64,000 bases of DNA from Paenibacillus woosongensis (GTDB lineage: Bacteria > Bacillota > Bacilli > Paenibacillales > Paenibacillaceae). Numbering within the stretch: the stretch's first letter is position 1; every line of letters begins with the position of its first letter. The notes beneath the pieces were generated by a model, which made no database searches, had not been told where the DNA came from, and saw only the letters and a list, made by a program, of their open reading frames with translations. A program made the position numbers and the translations under genes. Positions 1 to 7,450 of this stretch are shown in pieces. Location: contig NZ_WNZW01000003.1 in assembly GCF_009725165.1 (NCBI RefSeq), forward strand, positions 411,551 to 475,550, written 5' to 3'.

Positions 1-364
1 GATAATTGAACGGCCCGATGATCAAGACGGTTCCGTAGGGTTCCTTATACATGTAGCCGCGGGAGCCTATATGATAGAAGGGAGTTTTGACTTTCTGCGG
101 CTTTGCCCATTTGCGCAAGTGTTTCATAGTATGACGGATGCTGTTCAGGGTATAGCCAATCTCCGTCGTGTAGGCTTCGAATTCGTTCTTTCGCAGGTCC
201 TTGTATAAGGCCGAAAGCAAATTCTGCTCATGGCGCCGGATCGCATCGGACAACTTCTTTAGCCGGTCCAGACGGAATTGAACGCTTCGCGTTTGACCGT
301 GGTTAAAATACCTGTGATGTTCTTGCAGAAATTGATCGGCCTGATTTGATGTTAAATAGTCCAT
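1..364 (-). CDS. aldehyde dehydrogenase (ALDH3-like), N-terminal part
   Basis: Partial gene running off the left edge; about 121 N-terminal residues are visible. The protein begins MDYLTSNQADQFLQEHHRYF and contains RLDRLKKLSDAI, a region EIGYTLNSI and the segment YKEPYGTVLIIGPFNY. This is the usual N-terminal half of class 3, NAD(P)-dependent aldehyde dehydrogenases such as B. subtilis YwdH, up to the start of the cofactor-binding Rossmann region. The catalytic Cys and Glu lie outside the window. The start ATG is at 364, preceded on the minus strand by a good GGGAGGAAG ribosome site. It follows the ArsR gene by 20 bp in the same direction, so the two probably form one operon with the aldehyde dehydrogenase as regulated target. 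Substrate cannot be told from this part. Confidence 0.85.
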   Translation of the reverse strand, partial: MDYLTSNQADQFLQEHHRYFNHGQTRSVQFRLDRLKKLSDAIRRHEQNLLSALYKDLRKNEFEAYTTEIGYTLNSIRHTMKHLRKWAKPQKVKTPFYHIGSRGYMYKEPYGTVLIIGPFNY

Positions 365-384
365 TTGCTTCCTCCCATACGAAT

Positions 385-687
385 TTATATACAATCTCTT
401 TCTAATGTGACCAATAATTCTCTTAACAGCTGCACGGATTCCTCCAGAGACAGGGAATAATAGCGCTGAGTGCCCTGTTGTTCGACCTGGACTACGCCCG
501 CATTTTTGAGCAGCTTGAGATGGTGGGAGATTGCCGGCCGCGACAGGGACATTCGTTCCGTAATTTCATTCACTGTCAAACTGCCGTTTTCGGACAGCAG
601 CAGCAGGATATCCTGACGATGCGCATCGCTTAAGGTTTGAAGAACAGGAAGGCATTCCCGGAAGATATTCAGAGCTTCTTTTCCCAT
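385..687 (-). CDS. ArsR/SmtB-family winged-helix regulator
   Basis: About 100-residue single-domain repressor: LSDAHRQDILLLLSENGSLTVNEI is followed by the recognition helix SLSRPAISHHLKLLKNAGVV and a beta-wing QQGTQRYYSL. No CxC or His-rich metal site is visible, so a metal sensor is not supported. I chose ATG at 687; an in-frame GTG at 705 lies inside the sequence that looks like the ribosome site (GTGAGGT) of the ATG. It is the first gene of a minus-strand pair with the aldehyde dehydrogenase. A perfect 16-bp palindrome at 717-732 just upstream is the likely autoregulatory operator. The inducer is unknown. Confidence 0.85.
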   Translation of the reverse strand: MGKEALNIFRECLPVLQTLSDAHRQDILLLLSENGSLTVNEITERMSLSRPAISHHLKLLKNAGVVQVEQQGTQRYYSLSLEESVQLLRELLVTLERDCI

Positions 688-716
688 GTCATTGTGTGAC
701 CTCACTTAATATGATT

Positions 717-732
717 AAATGTTTAAACATTT
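717..732. promoter_or_regulatory. palindromic operator candidate for the ArsR regulator
   Basis: AAATGTTTAAACATTT is a perfect 16-bp palindrome 30 bp upstream of the ArsR start, in the promoter region of the ArsR-ALDH pair. ArsR repressors usually bind such dyads over their own promoter; binding here is inferred. Confidence 0.5.
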
Positions 733-877
733 CAACGGATTATTACAGTTGATGTTACTACATCAATTGGCGGAAAACAAGGAACAATCATATTCGCATC
801 CTAGATATTAACATAATTCCTTTATTTAACCGATATTAATTGAGTTCAGTTTAAGCATGGGGAGGAAGAGAGAAATT

Positions 878-2416
878 ATGAAATCAATGAAATTAATGAA
901 ATTAATGACGTGGATAGCTGTCATGGCAATGATAATATTGCTAACGGCTTGTACGTCGGCTGAAAAAGAGATATCAGGGGAGGCAGCGGAGACTATACCT
1001 GAGTTTACGCTCTTTGACAAGCAAACGAAAAACGTCATGAGCGAAGATGAAACGGTGCAAATTTCTGTTCCTGAAAATTGGATAACGAGAGAAGTCCCGC
1101 TGAACGGGAACAATCGCCTTGTCGTACATAATGATCAAGCTTCAATGATATTAAATATTATTCAGGAGCATCATGAAGATGTAAATGAAGATATGGATTT
1201 GGAAAAATGGGCAGAGGAATTCTATGCGGAAATAGGAGAAGTTACTATCCTAGAGGAGCGTGTGCCGCAGATCGATGGAGTAGCGGCTAGAGAGAAATTT
1301 ATCAAGTTTGTACAGAACAATACGAATCAATTTTGGATGCAGACATTTCTAGAAAAGGATGGTGCATTCTATCTGATCTCAATAGCAATTTCTGAATCAT
1401 CGTATTCCTCAAATAAAGAGGAATTACAGAAGATGACGGAGACCTTTAAAGTACTTAAGCCAGCGGAGAAGGAAGTATTTGACTCCACCAACAGTCAAAC
1501 GATGTTTAATGATGATCAGTCATTACAAATCACAGTACCCTTAAATTGGAGGGAGGCTAGAACTGATATTAACCAAATTGGTGAATTCATCCTAAAAAAT
1601 GACCGGAAAGCGGAATTTCTGCTTATGCGGGAGTTCGCCTCAGGAAAAACAGAGGAGATAACGGTTCAAGAAGTCGTAGATGGAAGATTCGAGAATTATA
1701 AACAATTCTACCAGGGTGAAATCATTGGCAGCAGGGAACTTCTAATAGATGGACGGCCTGCTTATCAACTGGAAGGCAGATGTGAATATAAGGGGGAGAA
1801 GCATGGTTTACTAATCACGGCACTGCAAAAAGATAATGCCTATTATGTTATGATGATTTCCAGCCCTATTGAGGATTTTCTTGTATACGAAAGAGAGTAT
1901 AAACGGGTTTTAGAGTCCTTACATGTATTGAAAAAGGTGGAAGAGCAAAATAAATCTCATGGAATGGAAAATGAACAGCCTAAAGTATTTGATAATAAAC
2001 TGGCTTCGATGAAGATCGAGCTTACAGAAGGATGGAAGAAAATAGACATAGATCAAGATGCGCAGTTACAGGCAATACATCCGGGAGACAATACGTGGTT
2101 TTATGCTTATGGTGAGAAAGTTTCCGAAGACGACGGCCTGACTGTAGAAGATCTATTTGAATTTTATAGTAGCGATTCTGGATTAGAAAATCCTAGATGG
2201 ATGAAGCCTGAGCCGATAAAGATTCAAGCCTATGATGCAATCTACTTTAAAGGAACCGGAACGAGCGAAGGCACAAAAGCCACTATTATTGGAGCCATTA
2301 CCCTTTCTTCGAGCCAATATACCTTTCTTATATTTGCAGGAAAGCAGGACGTAATGGAGGACAATGAAGCGTGGTTTAAGAAAGCATTAACCACTTATTC
2401 AGAACGGCTGTGGTAA
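878..2416 (+). CDS. lipoprotein with three repeated domains, unknown function
   Basis: A 512-residue protein with a Lys-rich start, one hydrophobic segment and a lipobox LLTAC with the lipidated Cys near residue 25, so it should be anchored on the outer face of the membrane. After the linker there are three successive domains of about 150 residues, each opening with a similar beta-strand pattern (ETVQISVPENW, QSLQITVPLNWREA, MKIELTEGWKKI) and a later segment (FVQNN.., QLEGRCEYKG, IYFKGTGTSEG). Each resembles the PsbP/Mog1-like fold of small Bacillales lipoproteins. Start: ATG at 878 follows GGGGAGGAAGAGA; an upstream in-frame ATG at 857 overlaps that ribosome site and is rejected. A terminator follows at 2461. 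Function not recognised. Confidence 0.8.
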   Translation: MKSMKLMKLMTWIAVMAMIILLTACTSAEKEISGEAAETIPEFTLFDKQTKNVMSEDETVQISVPENWITREVPLNGNNRLVVHNDQASMILNIIQEHHEDVNEDMDLEKWAEEFYAEIGEVTILEERVPQIDGVAAREKFIKFVQNNTNQFWMQTFLEKDGAFYLISIAISESSYSSNKEELQKMTETFKVLKPAEKEVFDSTNSQTMFNDDQSLQITVPLNWREARTDINQIGEFILKNDRKAEFLLMREFASGKTEEITVQEVVDGRFENYKQFYQGEIIGSRELLIDGRPAYQLEGRCEYKGEKHGLLITALQKDNAYYVMMISSPIEDFLVYEREYKRVLESLHVLKKVEEQNKSHGMENEQPKVFDNKLASMKIELTEGWKKIDIDQDAQLQAIHPGDNTWFYAYGEKVSEDDGLTVEDLFEFYSSDSGLENPRWMKPEPIKIQAYDAIYFKGTGTSEGTKATIIGAITLSSSQYTFLIFAGKQDVMEDNEAWFKKALTTYSERLW

Positions 2417-2460
2417 TGAATATTTAGCCTCATGCTAACTCTATATGGATATATTCTAAA

Positions 2461-2502
2461 ACATGGCAGGTGACGAAATTGTCACTTGCCATGTGATTTT
2501 GT
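2461..2502 (+). terminator. intrinsic terminator after the lipoprotein gene
   Basis: 14-bp stem ACATGGCAGGTGAC / GTCACTTGCCATGT (one G-U pair) with a 6-nt loop, followed by a T-rich tail. Confidence 0.75.
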
Positions 2503-2596
2503 TATATTAATAGAACGCATGTTGATGATTTTCGGTGTACAATAAATGAATTAGTACAAGTCGCAAGATACATACAGTAATAAATATGGAGGGCTT

Positions 2597-3412
2597 ATGG
2601 GAGAAACTGATATTTTATTTATTTTAAAAATGATCGTGATTGGGCTTGTTCAAGGCTTTACCGAACCCATTCCTGTATCGTCTAGCGGACATGTGATGAT
2701 TGCGAGTGAGATTTTGGGGCTAGGTGAACAGGGGTTCACGTTTGCGATTTTAACGAACACCGCTTCACTGCTCGCCGTATTATGGATTTATCGCGAGGAT
2801 ATTCTACGTTTAATCCAAAATTCATTGCGCTATCTGCAAACAAAGGAGGCACGCTACAAAAGCGATTTCCGGTTTGTGCTGTTTATCATCATCGGTACGA
2901 TTCCAGCAGGTTTTCTTGGGGTCGTTCTTAAGGATTTTATTGCAGACAGTGTAAGTATGACAACTATTGCAATCATGCTATTCGTTACAGGTATCGCCTT
3001 ATTTCTTATCCGTAATATGAAAGGTGCGAAAGGCGAGGCAGATATGACGCTGAAGGATGCCATCTTAGTGGGCTTAGGGCAGGCCGTCGCACTTACACCT
3101 GGCATTAGCCGCTCGGGCGCTACAATTATTTCCGCCATTGCTTGCGGCATCAAACAGGATACAGCACTGCGCTTTGCCTTTATGCTCTATATCCCTGTCA
3201 GCCTTGGCGGCGTTGTACTGGGATTTTCCGATTTTATTAATGAACCGAATAAGGGCGAGCTTGCGATTCCATACATGGCGGCGTTTATGGCGACGCTGTT
3301 CATGACTTATTTCGCCATGAAATGGTTTATGGGAATTATGAAAAGAGGCAAGCTCATTTATTTCACGTATTATTGCTTTATAGTTGCCACTTTGCTGCTT
3401 ATTTTCTTTTAG
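2597..3412 (+). CDS. uppP: undecaprenyl-diphosphatase UppP (BacA)
   Basis: A 271-residue polytopic membrane protein of the BacA/UppP family. It dephosphorylates undecaprenyl diphosphate to recycle the lipid carrier for peptidoglycan and other envelope polymers, and its dosage affects bacitracin sensitivity. Both family signatures are present: QGFTEPIPVSSSGH near residue 20 (canonical QGxTEFLPxSSxGH, with Glu and His) and PGISRSGATI near residue 168 with the catalytic Arg. The Phe-Leu of the first motif is replaced by Pro-Ile, a mild departure. Hydrophobic segments alternate as expected for eight helices. Start ATG at 2597 follows GGAGGGCTT. It sits alone between two terminators, so it is probably monocistronic. 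Confidence 0.95.
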   Translation: MGETDILFILKMIVIGLVQGFTEPIPVSSSGHVMIASEILGLGEQGFTFAILTNTASLLAVLWIYREDILRLIQNSLRYLQTKEARYKSDFRFVLFIIIGTIPAGFLGVVLKDFIADSVSMTTIAIMLFVTGIALFLIRNMKGAKGEADMTLKDAILVGLGQAVALTPGISRSGATIISAIACGIKQDTALRFAFMLYIPVSLGGVVLGFSDFINEPNKGELAIPYMAAFMATLFMTYFAMKWFMGIMKRGKLIYFTYYCFIVATLLLIFF

Positions 3413-3426
3413 GCTAAATTAGGCTA

Positions 3427-3458
3427 AACCCAGTCCTGTAAGCGGACTGGGTTATTTA
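3427..3458 (+). terminator. intrinsic terminator after uppP
   Basis: Perfect 10-bp stem AACCCAGTCC / GGACTGGGTT, 7-nt loop, short T-containing tail. Confidence 0.6.
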
Positions 3459-3478
3459 TGTATATCAACAGCAACCTA

Positions 3479-3510
3479 TTGACTCCGTAGCTAGGTACAG
3501 GGAGTAAGAT
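3479..3510 (+). promoter_or_regulatory. MerR-type promoter with overlong 20-bp spacer
   Basis: TTGACT (3479-3484) and TAAGAT (3505-3510) are separated by 20 bp. The spacer holds an imperfect dyad, CTCCGTAGCTAGGTACAGGGAG. A 19-20 bp spacer with a CTCCGTAC-type dyad is the hallmark of promoters that MerR regulators untwist to activate. It lies just upstream of a merR-type gene, so autoregulation is likely. Confidence 0.75.
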
Positions 3511-3531
3511 GACCTTGAAGGAGGAGCGGGT

Positions 3532-3942
3532 ATGGCATATTTAACGATTGGGGAATTGGCGAAGCGTGCCAGCGTAAACCTGGAAACGGTACGATATTAT
3601 GAAAGACGCGGATTAATTGTTGAGCCGCCGCGGACGAAAGCGGGCTATCGCATATATGACGAATCTGCCGTGGACGATATTCGTTGGATTCGCCAGGCTC
3701 AGGCTATCGGCTTCACGCTGCAGGAGATATCCTATTTGAAGGCGATGCGTGACGGCGCTGCAAACTCGGAAGCGGAGATGCGCTGCCATGCTGAGGAAAA
3801 AATAACTGAAATCGAGAAGAAGATAGAGCAGCTTCAGGAGATGAAGACCCTTCTGGAGCGTGCAGTAACTCACTCCAGCGAGTCGTTTGCGACTTGCCCG
3901 CTCCTCCAAACCATAAAGCAAGGGAGGATATCCAATGAGTAA
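3532..3942 (+). CDS. MerR-family regulator, thiol/metal-sensor type
   Basis: A 136-residue activator: N-terminal MerR helix-turn-helix and wing (LTIGELAKRASVNLETVRYYERRGL, then GYRIYDESAV), a dimerisation coiled coil (HAEEKITEIEKKIEQLQEMKTLLERAV) and a C-terminal sensor loop. A Cys lies at the start of the coil (MRCHAEEK) and another in the tail (FATCPLLQ). They match the first and last of the three mercury-ligand cysteines of MerR; the middle one appears to be replaced by Ser/His in HSSESF. Specificity is therefore a soft metal or thiol stress, but not safely mercury. The promoter at 3479-3510 has the family's architecture. The next gene overlaps by 8 bp and is co-transcribed. Confidence 0.88.
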   Translation: MAYLTIGELAKRASVNLETVRYYERRGLIVEPPRTKAGYRIYDESAVDDIRWIRQAQAIGFTLQEISYLKAMRDGAANSEAEMRCHAEEKITEIEKKIEQLQEMKTLLERAVTHSSESFATCPLLQTIKQGRISNE

Positions 3943-4198
3943 ACAAATTGAGGTATACTCGGATGGGAGCAACCGCAGCAAATCGATCATCGAGTTGGTG
4001 AAAAAGCTGGCTTGTCCTAAATGCGAAATCGTTGTGCATAGCGAAACTGAGAAAAAAGGGCGATCCGGCCCGTCTGTGTGGATAGACGGCAAAGAAGTTG
4101 ATATCGGCAAGCTGTCGGGCGGCGTAAATCATAGTCGCTTGTATAATGGGGACAGGAGTGGACAGCAAAGGGGAAAAGAGCTGGTTTTACAACAGTGA
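3935..4198 (+). CDS. small CxxC (CPKC) protein of unknown function
   Basis: An 87-residue cytosolic protein starting MSKQIEVYSDGSNRSKSIIE, with a CPKC motif near residue 27 and a strand-like PSVWIDGKEV later. The order strand-helix-CxxC-strand and the phrase VWIDGKEV recall thioredoxin/glutaredoxin-like small proteins, but the CxxC sits after the first helix rather than at its start, so the fold assignment is tentative. The last ~20 residues (after SGGVN) are low in order and may reflect a frameshifted tail. ATG at 3935 has a GGGAGGA site and overlaps the merR stop region by 8 bp, giving a two-gene operon under the MerR promoter. A redox or metal-binding role is inferred from context only. 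Confidence 0.65.
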   Translation: MSKQIEVYSDGSNRSKSIIELVKKLACPKCEIVVHSETEKKGRSGPSVWIDGKEVDIGKLSGGVNHSRLYNGDRSGQQRGKELVLQQ

Positions 4199-4216
4199 TT
4201 GGGCGGAAAAGGAGTA

Positions 4217-4260
4217 TAAAAGGCTGCAGCGACCGGTGTTACGGACGCTGCAGCCTTTTA
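4217..4260. terminator. bidirectional terminator between the MerR operon and catalase
   Basis: Perfect 15-bp stem TAAAAGGCTGCAGCG / CGCTGCAGCCTTTTA with a 14-nt loop and A/T runs on both sides. It serves the plus-strand MerR operon and the minus-strand catalase gene. Confidence 0.85.
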
Positions 4261-4263
4261 TCA

Positions 4264-5913
4264 TCAGTATGGATCGGCTTCGCGGCTTTTCTCCACAGCC
4301 TCTTTGGTGGCTTCGTTTGCGGCTAATGAGCCTTGGCCAAATTTCGATTGGCCGGCTTCACGGCCAGGTAGCTGTTCGTCCTTCTTCATTCCCTGTATTT
4401 CTTTTATGACCCTGTCGATGCCTTCCTTAACGCGGCGGCCATAGTCTTCATCCGCCTGTGTGAAGTGGTGGATCATCGCTTCCTGAATTCGTTTGTCGCA
4501 TACCGCAAGCGCTTCGGACAGGTTCTTGATCAGCTCGTCGCGCTCCCATTCTTCAAATGAGCGGTACGTATCGCCCGCTTGCCCATAGTTATTGGGACGA
4601 TCGATCGGTGCGCTCATGGCCGCCGCATTATACGTCGGACGATGCTGCGGACGATCCTGCTGTCCAGCTTCCTGATAGCCGCCAATCATGGAAGGCTCGT
4701 AATTAATATGCGGATTTTCTCCGGACTCTTTGGGGTCACGGGTATCCATTTGGCCGCGATGCTGATTCGTGCGCACCAGTACCTTCGGTGCGTTCACGGG
4801 CAATTTCAAATAGTTGGCGCCTACGCGGTAGCGCTGCGTATCGGAATAAGAGAAGGTACGGCCCTGCAGCATTTTGTCGTCGGAGAAATCCATCCCGTCG
4901 ACCAGTACCCCGGTACCAAAGGCAGCTTGCTCAATTTCTGCGTGAAAATCAACCGGATTGCGATCCAGAACCATTCGGCCGAGCGGCAGCCATGGGAACT
5001 TATCCTCCGGCCAGAGCTTCGTATCATCGAGCGGATCAAAATCCAGCTCCGGATGATACCCGTCCTCCATGATCTGGACGAAGAGCTCCCATTCCGGATA
5101 ATCTCCGCGTTCAATCGCTTCATATAGATCCTGCGTCGCATGGCCGACGTTTTTTGCTTGGATTGCATTTGCTTCTTCTTGCGTCAAGTTGCGGATCCCT
5201 TGCTTCGGCTCCCAGTGATACTTCACCAGCACAGCCTCGCCCTTGTCATTAACCCATTTGTAGGTGTTGACGCCAGAACCCTGCATATGTCGGTATGTCG
5301 CTGGTATGCCCCATGGAGAGAACAGGAAGGTAATCATATGTGTTGCTTCAGGCGAACGGGAGACGAAGTCAAACATCCGCTGGGGATGCGCCACGTTCGA
5401 AGCAGGATCCGCTTTAAAAGCGTGAATCATATCAGGGAATTTCATCGCGTCACGTATGAAAAATATTTTGAGATTGTTGCCGACGAGATCCCAGTTGCCG
5501 TCTTCGGTATACATCTTCACCGCGAAGCCGCGCGGGTCTCTTGCGGTTTCCGGCGAATCCTTTGCCCCTGCCACCGTTGAGAAACGAACCATCAGCGGTG
5601 TTCTTTTTCCGGCACCAGAGAAGACCTTTGCTCGGGTGTACTTCTCTACCGGTTCATCTCCGACTTTGCCGTAGGTTTCAAAATACCCGAATGCTCCGGT
5701 TCCACGAGCATGAACTACACGCTCTGGCACCTCTTCACGGTCAAAATGGGAAATCTTCTCGATAAAGTGATAATTCTCAAGCGTAGCTGGACCGCGGTCA
5801 CCAATCGTACGGATATTTTGGTTATCTTTTACCGGATGGCCTTGGCGTGTTGTCAACGTCTCACGCTTCACGTCGTGCTCGTGAGGTATCTTCATGTCAT
5901 TATTCTCTCCCAA
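4264..5913 (-). CDS. monofunctional heme catalase
   Basis: A 549-residue catalase that decomposes hydrogen peroxide to water and oxygen in the cytoplasm. The essential residues are visible: distal His68 in [13 protein letters not shown], distal Asn at 146/147 in [15 protein letters not shown], and the proximal heme-ligand Tyr356 in [14 protein letters not shown]. After the catalase core there is a charged ~60-residue C-terminal tail ([11 protein letters not shown]..). This length is closer to the longer Bacillus catalases than to a 480-residue KatA, so I leave the symbol empty. The start is probably TTG at 5913, behind AAAGGAGGG; an ATG six codons further in is the alternative. The gene is single. 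A weak PerR-like site lies at 5935-5949. Confidence 0.95.
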   Translation of the reverse strand: MGENNDMKIPHEHDVKRETLTTRQGHPVKDNQNIRTIGDRGPATLENYHFIEKISHFDREEVPERVVHARGTGAFGYFETYGKVGDEPVEKYTRAKVFSGAGKRTPLMVRFSTVAGAKDSPETARDPRGFAVKMYTEDGNWDLVGNNLKIFFIRDAMKFPDMIHAFKADPASNVAHPQRMFDFVSRSPEATHMITFLFSPWGIPATYRHMQGSGVNTYKWVNDKGEAVLVKYHWEPKQGIRNLTQEEANAIQAKNVGHATQDLYEAIERGDYPEWELFVQIMEDGYHPELDFDPLDDTKLWPEDKFPWLPLGRMVLDRNPVDFHAEIEQAAFGTGVLVDGMDFSDDKMLQGRTFSYSDTQRYRVGANYLKLPVNAPKVLVRTNQHRGQMDTRDPKESGENPHINYEPSMIGGYQEAGQQDRPQHRPTYNAAAMSAPIDRPNNYGQAGDTYRSFEEWERDELIKNLSEALAVCDKRIQEAMIHHFTQADEDYGRRVKEGIDRVIKEIQGMKKDEQLPGREAGQSKFGQGSLAANEATKEAVEKSREADPY

Positions 5914-5934
5914 ATGAAACCCTCCTTTAAGTAG

Positions 5935-5949
5935 TTAATCTAAATCTAA
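5935..5949. promoter_or_regulatory. weak PerR-box-like sequence upstream of catalase
   Basis: TTAATCTAAATCTAA has the 7-1-7 layout and outer TTA/TAA of the PerR box (TTATAATnATTATAA) but matches only about 9 of 14 positions. It is placed between catalase and its upstream sequence, where PerR control would be expected. Confidence 0.25.
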
Positions 5950-6029
5950 TCTTAACCAATATTGGAAACGCATATTCAAATTTAGATCGGTATCGACTGT
6001 GTGACGTAATTAAACGCTGTGTTGTGCGC

Positions 6030-6225
6030 TAAATGGAATTCATGTATCTAATTATGCTCTAAACGAATATTTTAGGGGATTAGATGGAATTTATGCCCCT
6101 AAAATCAAGAATCCAGCGTACGAATGGCAACTCCACTTATTCTAAAGACATGAAATCCACTTAAATCTACTTACCCTTCTTAGCCAAAGAAACTAACTAC
6201 TATAAATCCATTTAGATTAGTAGTT
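6030..6225. repeat. short motif repeats in the catalase-ROK intergenic region
   Basis: The ~470-bp gap between the divergent catalase and ROK genes carries four variants of TARRTGGAWTTYATG: direct at 6030-6044 and 6081-6095, inverted at 6147-6161 and 6202-6216. It also holds a 9-bp inverted repeat TTTTAGGGG (6070-6078) / CCCCTAAAA (6096-6104), and AACTACTA (6195-6202) / TAGTAGTT (6218-6225). No gene is evident. This looks like a degraded dispersed intergenic repeat. Confidence 0.45.
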
Positions 6226-6321
6226 GAATCCGTTTCTTGCGCTGCCATCCCTATCTAATCATTCATATTATTCCGATATTTACGAAATATGACCAATGTC
6301 TAATCGTTCTTTGTTTTACAA

Positions 6322-6350
6322 TTGACGGATCAAGAAAAGGAAGTTACAAT
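6322..6350 (+). promoter_or_regulatory. sigma-A promoter of the first ROK-MFS module
   Basis: TTGACG (6322-6327), 17-bp spacer, TACAAT (6345-6350). The predicted start of transcription near 6357 immediately precedes the inverted repeat at 6362-6380. Confidence 0.65.
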
Positions 6351-6361
6351 CCGATTATTAA

Positions 6362-6380
6362 AATACTTTTAAAAAGTATT
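6362..6380. promoter_or_regulatory. operator candidate for the first ROK regulator
   Basis: Inverted repeat AATACTTTT-A-AAAAGTATT, 9-bp arms around one base, just downstream of the promoter at 6322-6350. A second perfect dyad, CTCGTAT-A-ATACGAG, is at 6413-6427. ROK repressors bind A/T-rich dyads of this kind; the assignment is inferred. Confidence 0.45.
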
Positions 6381-6386
6381 GTTGAA

Positions 6387-7430
6387 ATGGGGTTATGCAC
6401 AGTGCAGCCTGTCTCGTATAATACGAGTCAAGTGAAAAAAATGAACGTTGAGCTAGTAAAAAATGCGTTAAAAGCGCAGGGGACGGCAACCAAAGCATCT
6501 ATTGCAAGCTTAACCGGCTTAAGCGTGGCCACATGCGGTACCATTTTAAACGAACTTGTGGCAATCGGCGAAGTGATTGAGGTGAAACCGGATGAATCAA
6601 GCGGCGGCCGGCCAGCGATGCAGTACGAGTATAACGCTGACTTTGGCTGCGTCGTTTGTTTGCTAATCAAGACCGAAGGCGGCATCCACTCGATTAGATA
6701 CAGCATCGTTAATCTAGTGGGGGACACTGTCGAAGATGCCATATTAGAACTAAAGCATATCGATGTCGATGTGGTCGACAACCTTGTCGGCAAATTGCTC
6801 AATAAGCATGGCCATGCACAAGCTATTGGTATTGGAGTGCCCGGGGTGGCCCATTCCGGCGTAATCGGCGTTTGTGATGTCCCTGACCTTGCAGGCAAAT
6901 CATTGGGTCCATACCTGGAAGAAAAATATTCAATCCCGGTTATGATTGAAAACGATATGAATATGACGGTCTACGGATTTTACCATTTACAAAACTTTGA
7001 AGAGGAAAAAACATTTGCCGTCGTTACGTTTCCCAAAAATCATTTTCCCGGTGCCGGTTTTATCGTAAACGGCCAAATTCTATCCGGTAACACGAAGTTC
7101 GCTGGAGAGGCTTCTTTTTTACCTTTTGGTATCTCCAGGGAGGAGCAGCTGCTGCAACTACACACCGATGAAGGCTTTATCCGGCTGGCAGTCCAAACAC
7201 TCACCTCCATCATTGCATTGATTAACCCGGTATCCATAGCGATAACAGGGGATCTGCCCCGTGAGACACAGCTGGATAAAATCTATGAGGGTTGCTTGAG
7301 ACACATCCCGAAAGAGCATATGCCGACGCTTTTTGTTAAAAACGATACGAACGAGGAATACATGAAAGGCATGGTGACGGAGACGCTGGAGAGCCTAGCC
7401 TATCGCCTGCGCATCATTGAAAAAAGATAA
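6387..7430 (+). CDS. ROK-family transcriptional regulator (first copy)
   Basis: A ~348-residue XylR/NagC-type protein. Its N-terminal winged helix (KASIASLTGLSVATCGTILNELVAIGEV) and wing GGRPAMQYEYN are joined to a sugar-kinase-like ROK domain with GIGVPGVAHSGVIG, IENDMNMTVYGFY and GAGFIVNGQILSG. The zinc-binding ROK signature CGxxGCxE region is reduced to FAGEASFLPFG, so the domain is a sensor rather than an active kinase. The promoter at 6322-6350 rules out the longest frame (from 6237). I chose ATG 6387, though no clear ribosome site is seen; ATG 6441 is an alternative. It is followed 20 bp later by an MFS transporter, presumably its target. It is clearly related to the second ROK regulator at 10818. 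Confidence 0.85.
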   Translation: MGLCTVQPVSYNTSQVKKMNVELVKNALKAQGTATKASIASLTGLSVATCGTILNELVAIGEVIEVKPDESSGGRPAMQYEYNADFGCVVCLLIKTEGGIHSIRYSIVNLVGDTVEDAILELKHIDVDVVDNLVGKLLNKHGHAQAIGIGVPGVAHSGVIGVCDVPDLAGKSLGPYLEEKYSIPVMIENDMNMTVYGFYHLQNFEEEKTFAVVTFPKNHFPGAGFIVNGQILSGNTKFAGEASFLPFGISREEQLLQLHTDEGFIRLAVQTLTSIIALINPVSIAITGDLPRETQLDKIYEGCLRHIPKEHMPTLFVKNDTNEEYMKGMVTETLESLAYRLRIIEKR

Positions 7431-7450
7431 CGGATAAGGAGCAGCTAAGA

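Noticed and set aside
3613..4168. Two minus-strand frames of 150-165 codons over the MerR gene
   Set aside because: They overlap a sound MerR regulator and CPKC gene with good ribosome sites and show low-complexity composition.
3935..4198. Calling the CPKC gene merP or a glutaredoxin
   Set aside because: CPKC position and surrounding strands do not match the MerP GMTCxxC or glutaredoxin CPYC context.
4579..5580. Long plus-strand frames across the catalase gene
   Set aside because: They are antisense shadows of a well-conserved catalase with all catalytic residues.
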